Part shown: positions 24,723 through 31,942 of the stretch, in pieces
How the letters are laid out: every line of letters begins with the position of its first letter
How positions within the stretch are numbered: position 1 is the stretch's first letter
Assembly (NCBI GenBank): GCA_964479465.1
Contig: CAYZMG010000010.1
Coordinates: 14,782 to 78,781 of the forward strand
Length of the DNA stretch: 64,000 nucleotides
Source: CADCTB01 sp964479465
GTDB taxonomy: Bacteria; Actinomycetota; Acidimicrobiia; Acidimicrobiales; AC-14
Direction of reading: 5' to 3'
Position numbers and translations under genes: made by a program
The notes under the pieces: generated by a model
Databases searched by the model: none
Told to the model about the DNA's origin: nothing
What the model saw: the letters and a program-made list of their open reading frames with translations, nothing else

Positions 24723-25043
24723 ATGGCGAACTACTCGCGCTGGGAAGACGTCAAGAAGGGACGAGCAGCTCCCTCTGCGGAAAAGCGGACGGCGGTGAAC
24801 CAGGATCTTGCGCTCGGCCAGCTCATCTATGACCTTCGCACCGGGGCTGGCCTGAGCCAACGAGAGCTCGCCGCCCGAATGGGGACGACGCAGTCGGTCA
24901 TCTCGCGACTCGAGGAAGGCGGTGGCGCCCGCAACCGCCTTGACACGCTCGCTCGGGTGGCCACCGCCCTCGACCGTCACCTCATCGTGTCGTTTCCCGA
25001 CAAGGTCCCCGCCAAGCTGAAGGACGCCGTGCAGGTCGCGTAA
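24723..25043 (+). CDS. XRE/HigA-like antitoxin
   Basis: Three consecutive in-frame ATGs occur at 24717, 24720 and 24723; GAGGAG immediately before favours 24723. The 106-residue protein has a Cro/C1 HTH (LIYDLRTGAGLSQRELAAR, then TTQSVISRLEEG) and a short C-terminal helix. It matches the antitoxin partner of Gp49-like toxins. With the toxin truncated it is an orphan antitoxin, possibly retained as an anti-addiction factor or simply by chance. Confidence 0.75.
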   Translation: MANYSRWEDVKKGRAAPSAEKRTAVNQDLALGQLIYDLRTGAGLSQRELAARMGTTQSVISRLEEGGGARNRLDTLARVATALDRHLIVSFPDKVPAKLKDAVQVA

Positions 25044-25061
25044 GCGCTCTCGTGACTTTCG

Positions 25062-25155
25062 GATCGGCATCACCCGGGGACCGTCGGCGAGCAGTACCGG
25101 GAAGCGGCGAACGCTCACCTGCTGTCCACGGCAGCGCGGTTGCGCAAGGTCGTCA
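25062..25155 (+). pseudogene. Short integrase C-terminal remnant
   Basis: Read from 25080, the peptide TVGEQYREAANAHLLSTAA resembles the extreme C-terminus of actinobacterial integrases (after the catalytic Tyr). It follows a stretch reminiscent of the GHADIGIT box in another frame. It has no start and no catalytic core. Probably debris of a further integrase. Confidence 0.35.
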
Positions 25156-25158
25156 CTC

Positions 25159-25705
25159 GACGACCTCGTCGGTCACGAGCGCGGCCACATCCTGCGCATT
25201 GACGACCACGGCAGCGTCGTGCAGAACCACACTTGGCGCGAGATCACAACGTTCCGGGTGGACTGCAACAATGTCCGCAACACCTGGCACGCCCAGTACC
25301 AGGAGTACTACAAGACATTCCCGTGGGGGCAGCCGGGGCAGTTCTGCTTCAGCGAGGGCTGGCACCAGAGCAACCACGGCAGGCGCCGATTCAGACCACC
25401 ACCACAAGCCCACGAAGGCGGATCCGCACACGTCTGGGGTCTGGACGGGCTGCCAGTTCGTGTACCTGACGACCGATGTCAACGACTACCGGTTCGATGA
25501 CGGCTCAGTGGCGTCGGTGTCGGAGAACCCTGAGGCCCTCCCACCGAAGGACCCCGGCTGCGTCGGGCGCAACCCGACTGAGCAAGAGATGGCTGAGATG
25601 TGCTCCATCGCCAACGCCTGCAACGCCGGCAACAGGCCACCGGGTGCCGAGAACCGACCGCTTCCCCCCGAACCACGGTCCAGGCACTTGGACAACAAGC
25701 CGTAG
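25159..25705 (+). pseudogene. Frameshifted gene of unknown function
   Basis: Two coding-looking pieces join across a frame change near 25385. The first reads GHILRIDDHGSVVQNHTWRE and on to FCFSEGWHQSNHG; the second reads from DSDHHHKPTKADPHTSGVW, through FVYLTTDVNDYRFDDG, to a stop at 25705. Both halves have natural-looking composition with several Cys and aromatic residues, suggesting a secreted or cell-surface domain. No start codon is certain. I do not recognise the family. The frameshift could be real or a sequencing error. Confidence 0.4.
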
Positions 25706-25743
25706 CAGCCACGGTTGGGCCAGAGGCTCTTCACTCGGAGAAC

Positions 25744-26547
25744 TCATGGGCCCACGCCGCTGGGCACGAGGCCACGGCCCCGTCTGCGGAGGAGCAAGAG
25801 CATCCAGGCACCGAGGATCACCAGCCCTATGCTCACGAACTGGGCCGTGGTGAGACCGAGGAATCGGCGGTCATAGGCCCGGAGGAAGTCGGTCAGGAGC
25901 CGCTGCACCCCGTACCACACCGCCGCGGTCGCCAGCACCGTGCCCGCGGGCAGCGGCCGGCGGCGGAGCCAACTCAGCACGGCGATGAGCACCAGCAGGC
26001 CCAGCGCCTCGTAGAGCGCGGTGCTGTGCACAGTGGTGTCGACGGTCAGCGGGCCTTCAATCGTCCGTCCTCCCAGGTAGCGAATGCCGAGTGGGAAGTC
26101 CGTGGTCTCGCCCAAGTGCTCGCCGACGGCGAAGCACCCGACGCGACCGGCGACCAGGCCGGCCGCCAACGCAAATGCGATGCCGTCGGCCACCACCAGC
26201 CCGGGTAGGTCGGGGTTGGCCCGCAGCCACCACCACAGCACGACCGCGCCGGCCACCATCCCGCCGAAGAACTGCAACCCCCTGTTCCACACGGCGAATG
26301 CCTCCAGGGGCCGGTCGAGGAAGTAATCACCCCGGCTCAGCACATACGCCACCCGGGCGCCGATCAGCCCGGCGACCACCAGCCGGGTGGCCAGGCCCGA
26401 CAGCGACGCGACATCCAGGCCGTGGTGGCGACCGTGGCGTTGCAGGAGATAGAAGCCAATGAGCACGCCGGCAGCGGTGGCCACGCCGAAGGTGTTCAGA
26501 GACAGCGGACCGAGATCAATGGTGGGGAAGGACCGGTAGGGGATCAC
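25744..26547 (-). CDS. lgt: Prolipoprotein diacylglyceryl transferase
   Basis: The 267-residue polytopic membrane protein (GTG start at 26547) has seven or so helices with Lgt landmarks: GLQFFGGMVAG, the GARVAYV segment, and AGRVGCFAVGEHLG, which corresponds to the Lgt signature region with the essential Arg. It transfers diacylglycerol from phosphatidylglycerol to the lipobox cysteine of prolipoproteins. It is the first housekeeping gene after the mobile region and is transcribed toward it. The canonical HGGL motif seen in E. coli Lgt is not clear, as in other divergent actinobacterial Lgt proteins. Confidence 0.82.
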   Translation of the reverse strand: MIPYRSFPTIDLGPLSLNTFGVATAAGVLIGFYLLQRHGRHHGLDVASLSGLATRLVVAGLIGARVAYVLSRGDYFLDRPLEAFAVWNRGLQFFGGMVAGAVVLWWWLRANPDLPGLVVADGIAFALAAGLVAGRVGCFAVGEHLGETTDFPLGIRYLGGRTIEGPLTVDTTVHSTALYEALGLLVLIAVLSWLRRRPLPAGTVLATAAVWYGVQRLLTDFLRAYDRRFLGLTTAQFVSIGLVILGAWMLLLLRRRGRGLVPSGVGP

Positions 26548-26782
26548 AGGCCGAGGGCATCGAGTGACTCGGGCTTCAATGATCGTGGAGAGAGCCGGCG
26601 ACCGGATCCACCTGGCTCACACCTCCATCGTACTGGCCGCGACGAGACCCGCTACGGCATCTCGGGACGGCAGAGAGCGCAGCGCAGCGCGCTACACGAA
26701 GGAGATCTCGGCCGGTACGGGGTTCTTCAAGAGGTCATTTGAGGACTTGACAAGACGAACCCATGTGGCTCACCATCGAGGG
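26548..26782. promoter_or_regulatory. Divergent intergenic region lgt / arsR-rhodanese
   Basis: These 235 bases hold the promoters of lgt (minus) and the ArsR gene (plus). TTGACA at 26747-26752 with CACCAT at 26771-26776 (18-base spacer) would place transcription start almost at the ATG 26783, suggesting a leaderless message. At 26603-26655 lies a segment partly repeated at 30479-30533 (GGATCCACCT, CTCAC, GCGAC, CCCGC in the same order). Confidence 0.45.
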
Positions 26783-27454
26783 ATGAGCGATCGGAGAGCC
26801 AAGGACTCGCTGTTCGACGCCTTCGCCGAGGTGGCCAAGGCGCTGGGGAGTGGAAGGCGGGCGGAGATTGTCGATGTGCTGGCCCAGGGCGAGCGCTCGG
26901 TCGAGGAGATGGCAGCGGAGCTCGACCAGTCGGTGGCCAACACCTCCCACCACCTCCGTGCCCTCGCCCGAGCGGGGTTGGTGAGTACCCGGCGGGACGG
27001 GACTCGCATCTTCTACGGCTTGAGCAGCGATCGGGTCGCCGGCCTGTGGGCGGCGCTGCGAGACGTGGCCGCCGAGCATGTGGCCGGGATCGACCGTCTC
27101 GCCGAGACATACCTCGGCGATCGAGAGGCGCTGGAGGCGATCAGTCGGGACGAGCTGGCGGCCCGCTTGGAGCGCGGCGACCTCGTCGTGCTGGATGTCC
27201 GACCCGAGGCGGAGTTCCGGGCCGGACACATCACAGGTGCCCGGTCGATCCCCATCAGCGAGCTCCGGCGCAGCCTGCGGAGCCTGCCCAAGGGGGGTGA
27301 GGTGGTCGCGTACTGCAGAGGCCCGTACTGCGTGTACGCCGATGATGCCGTGCGTGAGCTCTGCCGCCGCGGCTACCGGGCCCGTCGCCTCGAGGATGGC
27401 TTCCCGGAATGGAAGCGGGCCGGCCTGTCGGTCGCCGAGGGCACCGACCGATGA
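26783..27454 (+). CDS. ArsR-family repressor fused to a rhodanese domain
   Basis: I start at ATG 26783 (MSDRRAKDSLF), giving 223 residues; the long upstream extension is intergenic. Residues 1-95 are an ArsR winged helix (LDQSVANTSHHLRALARAGL). Residues about 120-215 are a rhodanese domain (LVVLDVRPEAEFRAGHITGA) with an active loop YCRGPYC containing the catalytic Cys. Such fusions probably sense reactive sulfur species or a thiol-reactive metalloid through the rhodanese Cys. It overlaps the next gene by ATGA and heads an operon with a persulfide-dioxygenase-like protein and a transporter. Confidence 0.88.
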   Translation: MSDRRAKDSLFDAFAEVAKALGSGRRAEIVDVLAQGERSVEEMAAELDQSVANTSHHLRALARAGLVSTRRDGTRIFYGLSSDRVAGLWAALRDVAAEHVAGIDRLAETYLGDREALEAISRDELAARLERGDLVVLDVRPEAEFRAGHITGARSIPISELRRSLRSLPKGGEVVAYCRGPYCVYADDAVRELCRRGYRARRLEDGFPEWKRAGLSVAEGTDR

Positions 27455-28803
27455 ACGGGCCGGAGATCGTGGCCCTGGTCGACGAGGGGTTGGGGAACAG
27501 CTCCTACCTGGTGGACCTCGGGGATGGGAGCGCCCTGGTGGTCGACCCGGTGAGGGATCCCGCCCCGTACCTGGTCGAGGCCGACAAGCGCGGGCTGCGC
27601 GTCACACTGGCGGCCGAGACCCACCTCCATGCCGATTTCGTCTCCGGCAGCCGCGAGCTCGCCTCGCGGGGAGCTTGCGTCGTGGCCGCCGGCGCCGCCG
27701 GCCTCGAGCACCCGCACCACGCGCTGGCGGCAGGCGAGCGGATGGAGGTCGGTGGGCTCGGCATGGAGGTTTTGGCCACCCCGGGCCACACGCCCGAGCA
27801 CGTTGCCTACCTCCTCCGGGACGGCAGTCGAGCGGTCGCCCTCTTCAGCGGCGGCTCGTTGCTCGTCGGAGCCGTGGCCAGAACGGACCTCGTCAGCCCC
27901 GATCGGACCGAGGATCTGGCGCGGTCGCTGTGGCGTTCGATTCGGGATCAGCTCCTCACTCTGCCGGACGATCTCCCCGTCTACCCGACACACGGCGCCG
28001 GCTCCTTCTGCTCTGTTTCCCCGGGCGAGGACCGGGTGACCACCATCGGGCGCGAGCGGTCCTCCAACCCCCTGCTCAGCGCACCCGACGAGGACACGTT
28101 CGTCGCCCGTCTCCTCGGCGGGTTCGGCACCTTTCCGCCCTACTTCCTGCAGCTCCGGGAGGTCAACCGGCGAGGACCACGGGTCTACGGCGAATGGCCG
28201 TCCCTCACCCCGCTCGATACCCGGGCGGTTCAAGCTCAGATCGCAGAGGGGGCGGTGGTCGTGGACGTGCGACAGGTGCAGCCCTTCGGCGCCGGCCACA
28301 TCCCCGGTGCGCTGTCGATCCCGCTGCGCCCGCAGTTCGCGAGCTGGCTGGGGTGGCTGGTCGGGCGGGAACGGACGATTGTGTTCGTCACCGATCATGA
28401 CCAGGATCGCTCCGAGCTGGTCCGTCAGTGCCTGGCCATCGGCTATGAGCGCCTGGCCGGAGAGCTTCGAGGTGGCATCGGAGCCTGGGCGTCGGCCGAC
28501 CTTCCGCTGGCGACCGTGCCGCTGGTCTCCGCCGACGCCGCCGCCGGCACCTTGGTCGACGTTCGCCAGCGCAGCGAGTTCGCGTCCGGGCACGTCCCCG
28601 ACGCCGTCAGCGTCGAGCTCGGGGACACCGCCGAGCAGGTGTCGGGGCTGCCGGCTGGCCTGCTCACGGTGATGTGCGGCCACGGCGAGCGGGCGATGAG
28701 CGCGGCGAGCATCCTCGTCGCCCACGGTCGGACCGACGTCGCCGTGCTCCTCGGCGGTCCCGCTGACGTCGCCGCAGCGCGCCGTCAGCGCCTGGTCGAG
28801 TGA
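27451..28803 (+). CDS. MBL-fold hydrolase with two rhodanese domains (persulfide dioxygenase-like)
   Basis: The 450-residue protein has an N-terminal metallo-beta-lactamase fold of the ETHE1/BlhB type (ETHLHADFVSG, then TPGHTPEHVAYL, FSGGSLLVG and PTHGAGSFC) followed by two rhodanese domains. The HxHxDF form, with Phe instead of the second-site His, is what I expect for this mononuclear-iron branch. The first rhodanese has Asp where the Cys belongs (FVTDHDQDRSEL) and is probably structural; the second keeps it (VMCGHGERAMS). Expected reaction: oxidation of glutathione or mycothiol persulfide to sulfite, coupled to sulfur transfer. It overlaps the transporter by GTGA. Confidence 0.85.
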   Translation: MNGPEIVALVDEGLGNSSYLVDLGDGSALVVDPVRDPAPYLVEADKRGLRVTLAAETHLHADFVSGSRELASRGACVVAAGAAGLEHPHHALAAGERMEVGGLGMEVLATPGHTPEHVAYLLRDGSRAVALFSGGSLLVGAVARTDLVSPDRTEDLARSLWRSIRDQLLTLPDDLPVYPTHGAGSFCSVSPGEDRVTTIGRERSSNPLLSAPDEDTFVARLLGGFGTFPPYFLQLREVNRRGPRVYGEWPSLTPLDTRAVQAQIAEGAVVVDVRQVQPFGAGHIPGALSIPLRPQFASWLGWLVGRERTIVFVTDHDQDRSELVRQCLAIGYERLAGELRGGIGAWASADLPLATVPLVSADAAAGTLVDVRQRSEFASGHVPDAVSVELGDTAEQVSGLPAGLLTVMCGHGERAMSAASILVAHGRTDVAVLLGGPADVAAARRQRLVE

Positions 28804-30083
28804 AGACCCGGCCCGCGGAGGCTCCGGCCGAAGCACCCCTCCGCCTGGGTCTTCGAGAGAACCTGGCCCAGTTCAGTCTCCTGGTCGCGGTCAACGCCCT
28901 CGTCGGCGGCATGGTGGGCCAGGAGCGCACCGTGCTTCCGCTCTTGGCCGAACAGGTCTTTGCTCTGACCGCCTTTACGGCCACCGCCACGTTCATCGTC
29001 GCCTTCGGAGCCACCAAGGCGCTGACCAACCTGGCTACCGGGGCTCTCATCGACCGCATCGGCCGCAAGCCCGTGCTCGTCGCCGGGTGGCTGATCGGGG
29101 TGCCGGTGCCGTTCATGCTGATGTGGGCGCCCACCTGGGGTTGGGTGATCGCGGCCAACGTGCTCCTCGGCATCAACCAGGCCATGACCTGGTCGACGAC
29201 CGTCGTCATGAAGATCGACCTGGTCGGGCCGGCGCGCAGGGGAACGGCTCTGGGGTTCAACGAGGCCGCGGGCTATGGAGCCGTTGCCCTGACCGCGCTG
29301 GCGACGGGAGCGATCGCCGGCCGCTACGGCCTGCGCCCGGAGCCGTTCTTCCTGGGCGTCGCCTTCGCCGCGCTGGGCCTCGGCCTGTCGACGCTGTTCG
29401 TACGGGAGACGCAGGGCCACGCCCACCACGAAGCCTCGAGAACCGCTCGCTCGGACGGACACGACGGTTTCGGCGCCATCTTTGCCCGGGCGACATGGCG
29501 GGACCCGACCCTCAGCTCCGTCAGCCAGGCGGGATTGGTCAACAACGCCGTCGATGGGTTGGCCTGGGGCATCCTGCCGCTGCTGTTCGCGGCCAACGGC
29601 CAGTCGGTGCCGGCCATCGGGGTCCTGGCCGCGCTGTACCCGGGCGTCTGGTGCGTGGGACAGCTGTTCACAGGAGCCTGGTCGGATCGGGTGGGCCGTA
29701 AGCCGCTGATCGTCTCCGGCATGGTGCTGCAGGGAGCGGCGCTGGCCCTGGTGGCCGGGACAACGGGGTTCGCACCGTGGGCTGTTGGTTCGGTGCTGAT
29801 CGGGGTGGGGACCGCCCTCGTCTACCCAACTCTCATCGCCGCAGTGGGCGACGTGGCTCACCCGGCATGGCGGGCCACTGCCGTGGGCGTCTACCGGCTG
29901 TGGCGGGACACCGGCTACGTCGCCGGCGCGCTGCTCGGTGGCGTAGTGGCAGACGTGTTCGACCTTCGCGCCGCCGTGCTCGTTATCGCCGCGCTGAGTG
30001 TCGTGGCGGGGATGATCGTGGCGTTTCGGATGGAGGAAACGGCAGTGTCGGCTGACCGACTCCAACCTGGTCAGCAGGCCTAG
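28800..30083 (+). CDS. MFS transporter in the sulfur-stress operon
   Basis: The 427-residue protein starts at GTG 28800 in a GTGA overlap. It shows about 12 transmembrane helices with the MFS A-like loop GALIDRIGRKPVL after helix 2 and its repeat WSDRVGRKPLI in the second half. A His-rich loop (GHAHHEAS) lies between the two halves. By operon context it may export sulfite, thiosulfate or a metalloid; substrate is not determined by sequence. Its stop abuts the stop of the convergent STAS gene. Confidence 0.82.
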   Translation: MKTRPAEAPAEAPLRLGLRENLAQFSLLVAVNALVGGMVGQERTVLPLLAEQVFALTAFTATATFIVAFGATKALTNLATGALIDRIGRKPVLVAGWLIGVPVPFMLMWAPTWGWVIAANVLLGINQAMTWSTTVVMKIDLVGPARRGTALGFNEAAGYGAVALTALATGAIAGRYGLRPEPFFLGVAFAALGLGLSTLFVRETQGHAHHEASRTARSDGHDGFGAIFARATWRDPTLSSVSQAGLVNNAVDGLAWGILPLLFAANGQSVPAIGVLAALYPGVWCVGQLFTGAWSDRVGRKPLIVSGMVLQGAALALVAGTTGFAPWAVGSVLIGVGTALVYPTLIAAVGDVAHPAWRATAVGVYRLWRDTGYVAGALLGGVVADVFDLRAAVLVIAALSVVAGMIVAFRMEETAVSADRLQPGQQA

Positions 30084-30476
30084 CTACCGAGCGCCGTTCT
30101 GCAGCCACTTTCCGCTCGCACCGATGCCGCCACGAGCAGGGTGGGTCCACTCCGGAGTGATGCCGAAGGTCTCCTCTAGACCGACAGCTCGGAGCTGGTC
30201 GTCAACAGCTCTCGTCGGGCCGCTGAGCAGCACCTCGCCTCCGTACTCGTCCATGCGCTTCAGCGCATCGGCGAGGACGAAGAGCCCGTTGGCGTCGATA
30301 CTTGTCATGCCTCGGAGGTCGAGGACGACTTGGCGGTTGCCTTGATTGTCGATGACGTCGACCAGCCTGGCTGCGAGGTCCGGCGCGGTGGTCGCATCGA
30401 GTGGCCCGTGGACGTGCACGACCACCTTGCCCAGGGCGCGACTAAACGCAAGTGAGAACTCCGGACGATCGGGCAA
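30084..30476 (-). CDS. STAS-domain protein (anti-sigma antagonist-like)
   Basis: The 130-residue protein starts at TTG 30476 behind GGGAGGTGG. It has the STAS fold typical of SpoIIAA/RsbV (VVVHVHGPLDATTAPDLAARL, then VVLDLRGMTSIDANGLFVL). The phospho-acceptor Ser of the DSSGL motif is replaced: here it reads DANGL. It therefore may not be switched off by an anti-sigma kinase and could act constitutively or in another partner-switch. A short C-terminal tail (GIGASGKWLQNG) is unusual. No kinase or sigma partner is adjacent. Confidence 0.8.
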   Translation of the reverse strand: MPDRPEFSLAFSRALGKVVVHVHGPLDATTAPDLAARLVDVIDNQGNRQVVLDLRGMTSIDANGLFVLADALKRMDEYGGEVLLSGPTRAVDDQLRAVGLEETFGITPEWTHPARGGIGASGKWLQNGAR

Positions 30477-30875
30477 CAGGATCCACCTCCCTCACGGCGA
30501 AGTGCCCTCGTTGCTCAAGGCGACACGGCCCGCCGTTCCTCCACGGCCGCGCCGACAGACTACCGCACCGGGCGCGGGGTCTCCTACGGAGAGGGGCTGG
30601 ATAGTGCAAATGCACCACCGCAATTGAGGCGTTCGCACCTTGAGACGTGACTCACAGGATGAGGAGAATTCGGAGACGCCGAGCGAGAGGGGGCCCAGTG
30701 TCCAGTCCTGCCGGAGGGCAGATCGAACGGCTGCTGTGGGCCGTCGGAGGGCGCGCCGGGTCCGCTCCGAGTCTGAAAAGGTTGCCGCTCACCCGGGCCA
30801 TCGCGGCGTGGCGCCGGCCTTTCCTCCGGAACAGTTCACGACTGAGTGGCAGACGTCCTGCCTGGACGAGCCGGC
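30477..30875. other. Intergenic region between STAS and YihY genes
   Basis: About 400 bases without a convincing gene. The part next to the STAS start (30479-30533) shares spaced motifs with 26603-26655 and includes the STAS ribosome site. The remainder (30640-30875) is GC-rich; frames here lack codon bias typical of the window. No tRNA, terminator or promoter could be supported. Confidence 0.4.
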
Positions 30876-31907
30876 TTAAGCCGGCCCGGAGACTGACTGC
30901 ACGGGCCGTGCCCGAGGTTCCGTGCTGGCCGGCCCGCTCCTCTTGGCCAGGACAGCATTCAGCTCGGCGCCGATGAGCAAGGACAGGCTCAACATGTACA
31001 GCCACAGCAGGACGACGAGCGCACCCCCCAGGACACCGAACACCGGGTTTCCTCCGAAGAACTGCAAGTAGAGGCGGAAGCCGAACGAGACCAGCAGCCA
31101 CAGGACGCCCGTCAATGCCGCTCCGGCGACATGTGGGCGCCAGCCGATGTGGGCGTGCGGGACCGAGTGGAACACGACCGTGGCCCAACCGAGAAGCGCC
31201 AGGAACGCCAACGGGATTCCGAGCCATCCCCAGAGTGCTCCGTAGGCGGAGTCGACGCCAACCCACTCGGCGATTGCGTGGCCGGCTCCGAACAGCGGGC
31301 CGAGCACGAGCGCGGCCAGCACGAGGATGACCAGGAGGATGCTCGCCGCCGCCAGCCCCAGCGCCACCATCCGCCGGCGGAGCCGGGATCGGATCTCCGC
31401 GGTCTCGTAGATCTGGGCGAGGGTGCGCAGGATGGTCGCCATGCCGCGGGAGGCGGCCCACAGCGCCGCCGCGGCACCGAAGGTGAACACGCCCGCGCTG
31501 CCACCCTCGAACAGCGATTGGATCGCCTCTGCAACTCCTCCCGATCGATCGGTGAGAAATGTCTGCAGGACCACGATCACCTCGCGCTGGGCCTGTTCGG
31601 CGACTTCCGACCCGAACAAACTGTCGAGCGCGCCGAGGCCGGCGGCGACCCCCAGCAGGCCCGGGAAGACGCTGAGCAACGCGAAGAACGCCACCTCTGC
31701 CGCCAGTCCTGGCACCCGGTCCTCCTCGGCGTCGTGCGCCATGTGGCGTCCGACGTCGACCACGCCGACCATCCGTGGATGACGCTCCAGCCATCTCTCG
31801 AGAGCTGCGGCGATGCGCCGGCGGACAGGCCTCAGAGTGAGGTGGCCTCTCAGTTCATTCACTGTCGGGCGGTCATACCCAGAAAGGTCGGGGACGGAGC
31901 GACGCAT
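30876..31907 (-). CDS. YihY/BrkB-family inner membrane protein
   Basis: The 343-residue protein has about six transmembrane helices in the pattern of the YihY/virulence factor BrkB family: EVAFFALLSVFPGLLGV, WAASRGMATILRTLAQIY, GPLFGAGHAIAEWVG, WRPHVAGAALTGVLWLLVS and the late LYMLSLSLLIGAELNAVL. Family members were once thought to be RNase BN; they are membrane proteins of uncertain, possibly transport or envelope, function. It is divergent from the GH15 gene with only 35 bases between starts. Confidence 0.88.
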   Translation of the reverse strand: MRRSVPDLSGYDRPTVNELRGHLTLRPVRRRIAAALERWLERHPRMVGVVDVGRHMAHDAEEDRVPGLAAEVAFFALLSVFPGLLGVAAGLGALDSLFGSEVAEQAQREVIVVLQTFLTDRSGGVAEAIQSLFEGGSAGVFTFGAAAALWAASRGMATILRTLAQIYETAEIRSRLRRRMVALGLAAASILLVILVLAALVLGPLFGAGHAIAEWVGVDSAYGALWGWLGIPLAFLALLGWATVVFHSVPHAHIGWRPHVAGAALTGVLWLLVSFGFRLYLQFFGGNPVFGVLGGALVVLLWLYMLSLSLLIGAELNAVLAKRSGPASTEPRARPVQSVSGPA

Positions 31908-31942
31908 AGTTCGAACCGCGACGGGGTAGGGCCGACGGACCG

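Larger units (their letters stand above)
23193..25730. mobile_element. Degraded third element at the same tRNA site
   Basis: To the right of copy 2 lie an inactivated tyrosine integrase, a truncated HigB-like toxin with an intact HigA-like antitoxin, a second short integrase-tail remnant and a frameshifted unknown gene. No third copy of the 51-bp repeat is visible before the housekeeping gene lgt (25744), so the right boundary is approximate and its att site seems lost. Confidence 0.6.

Noticed and set aside
26046..26462. Frames on the plus strand opposite lgt
   Set aside because: Shadows of the lgt membrane protein gene on the other strand.
30640..30875. Small plus-strand frames between STAS and YihY genes
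   Set aside because: Arg/Pro/Ser-rich, overlapping one another in two frames, no ribosome site and no motif.
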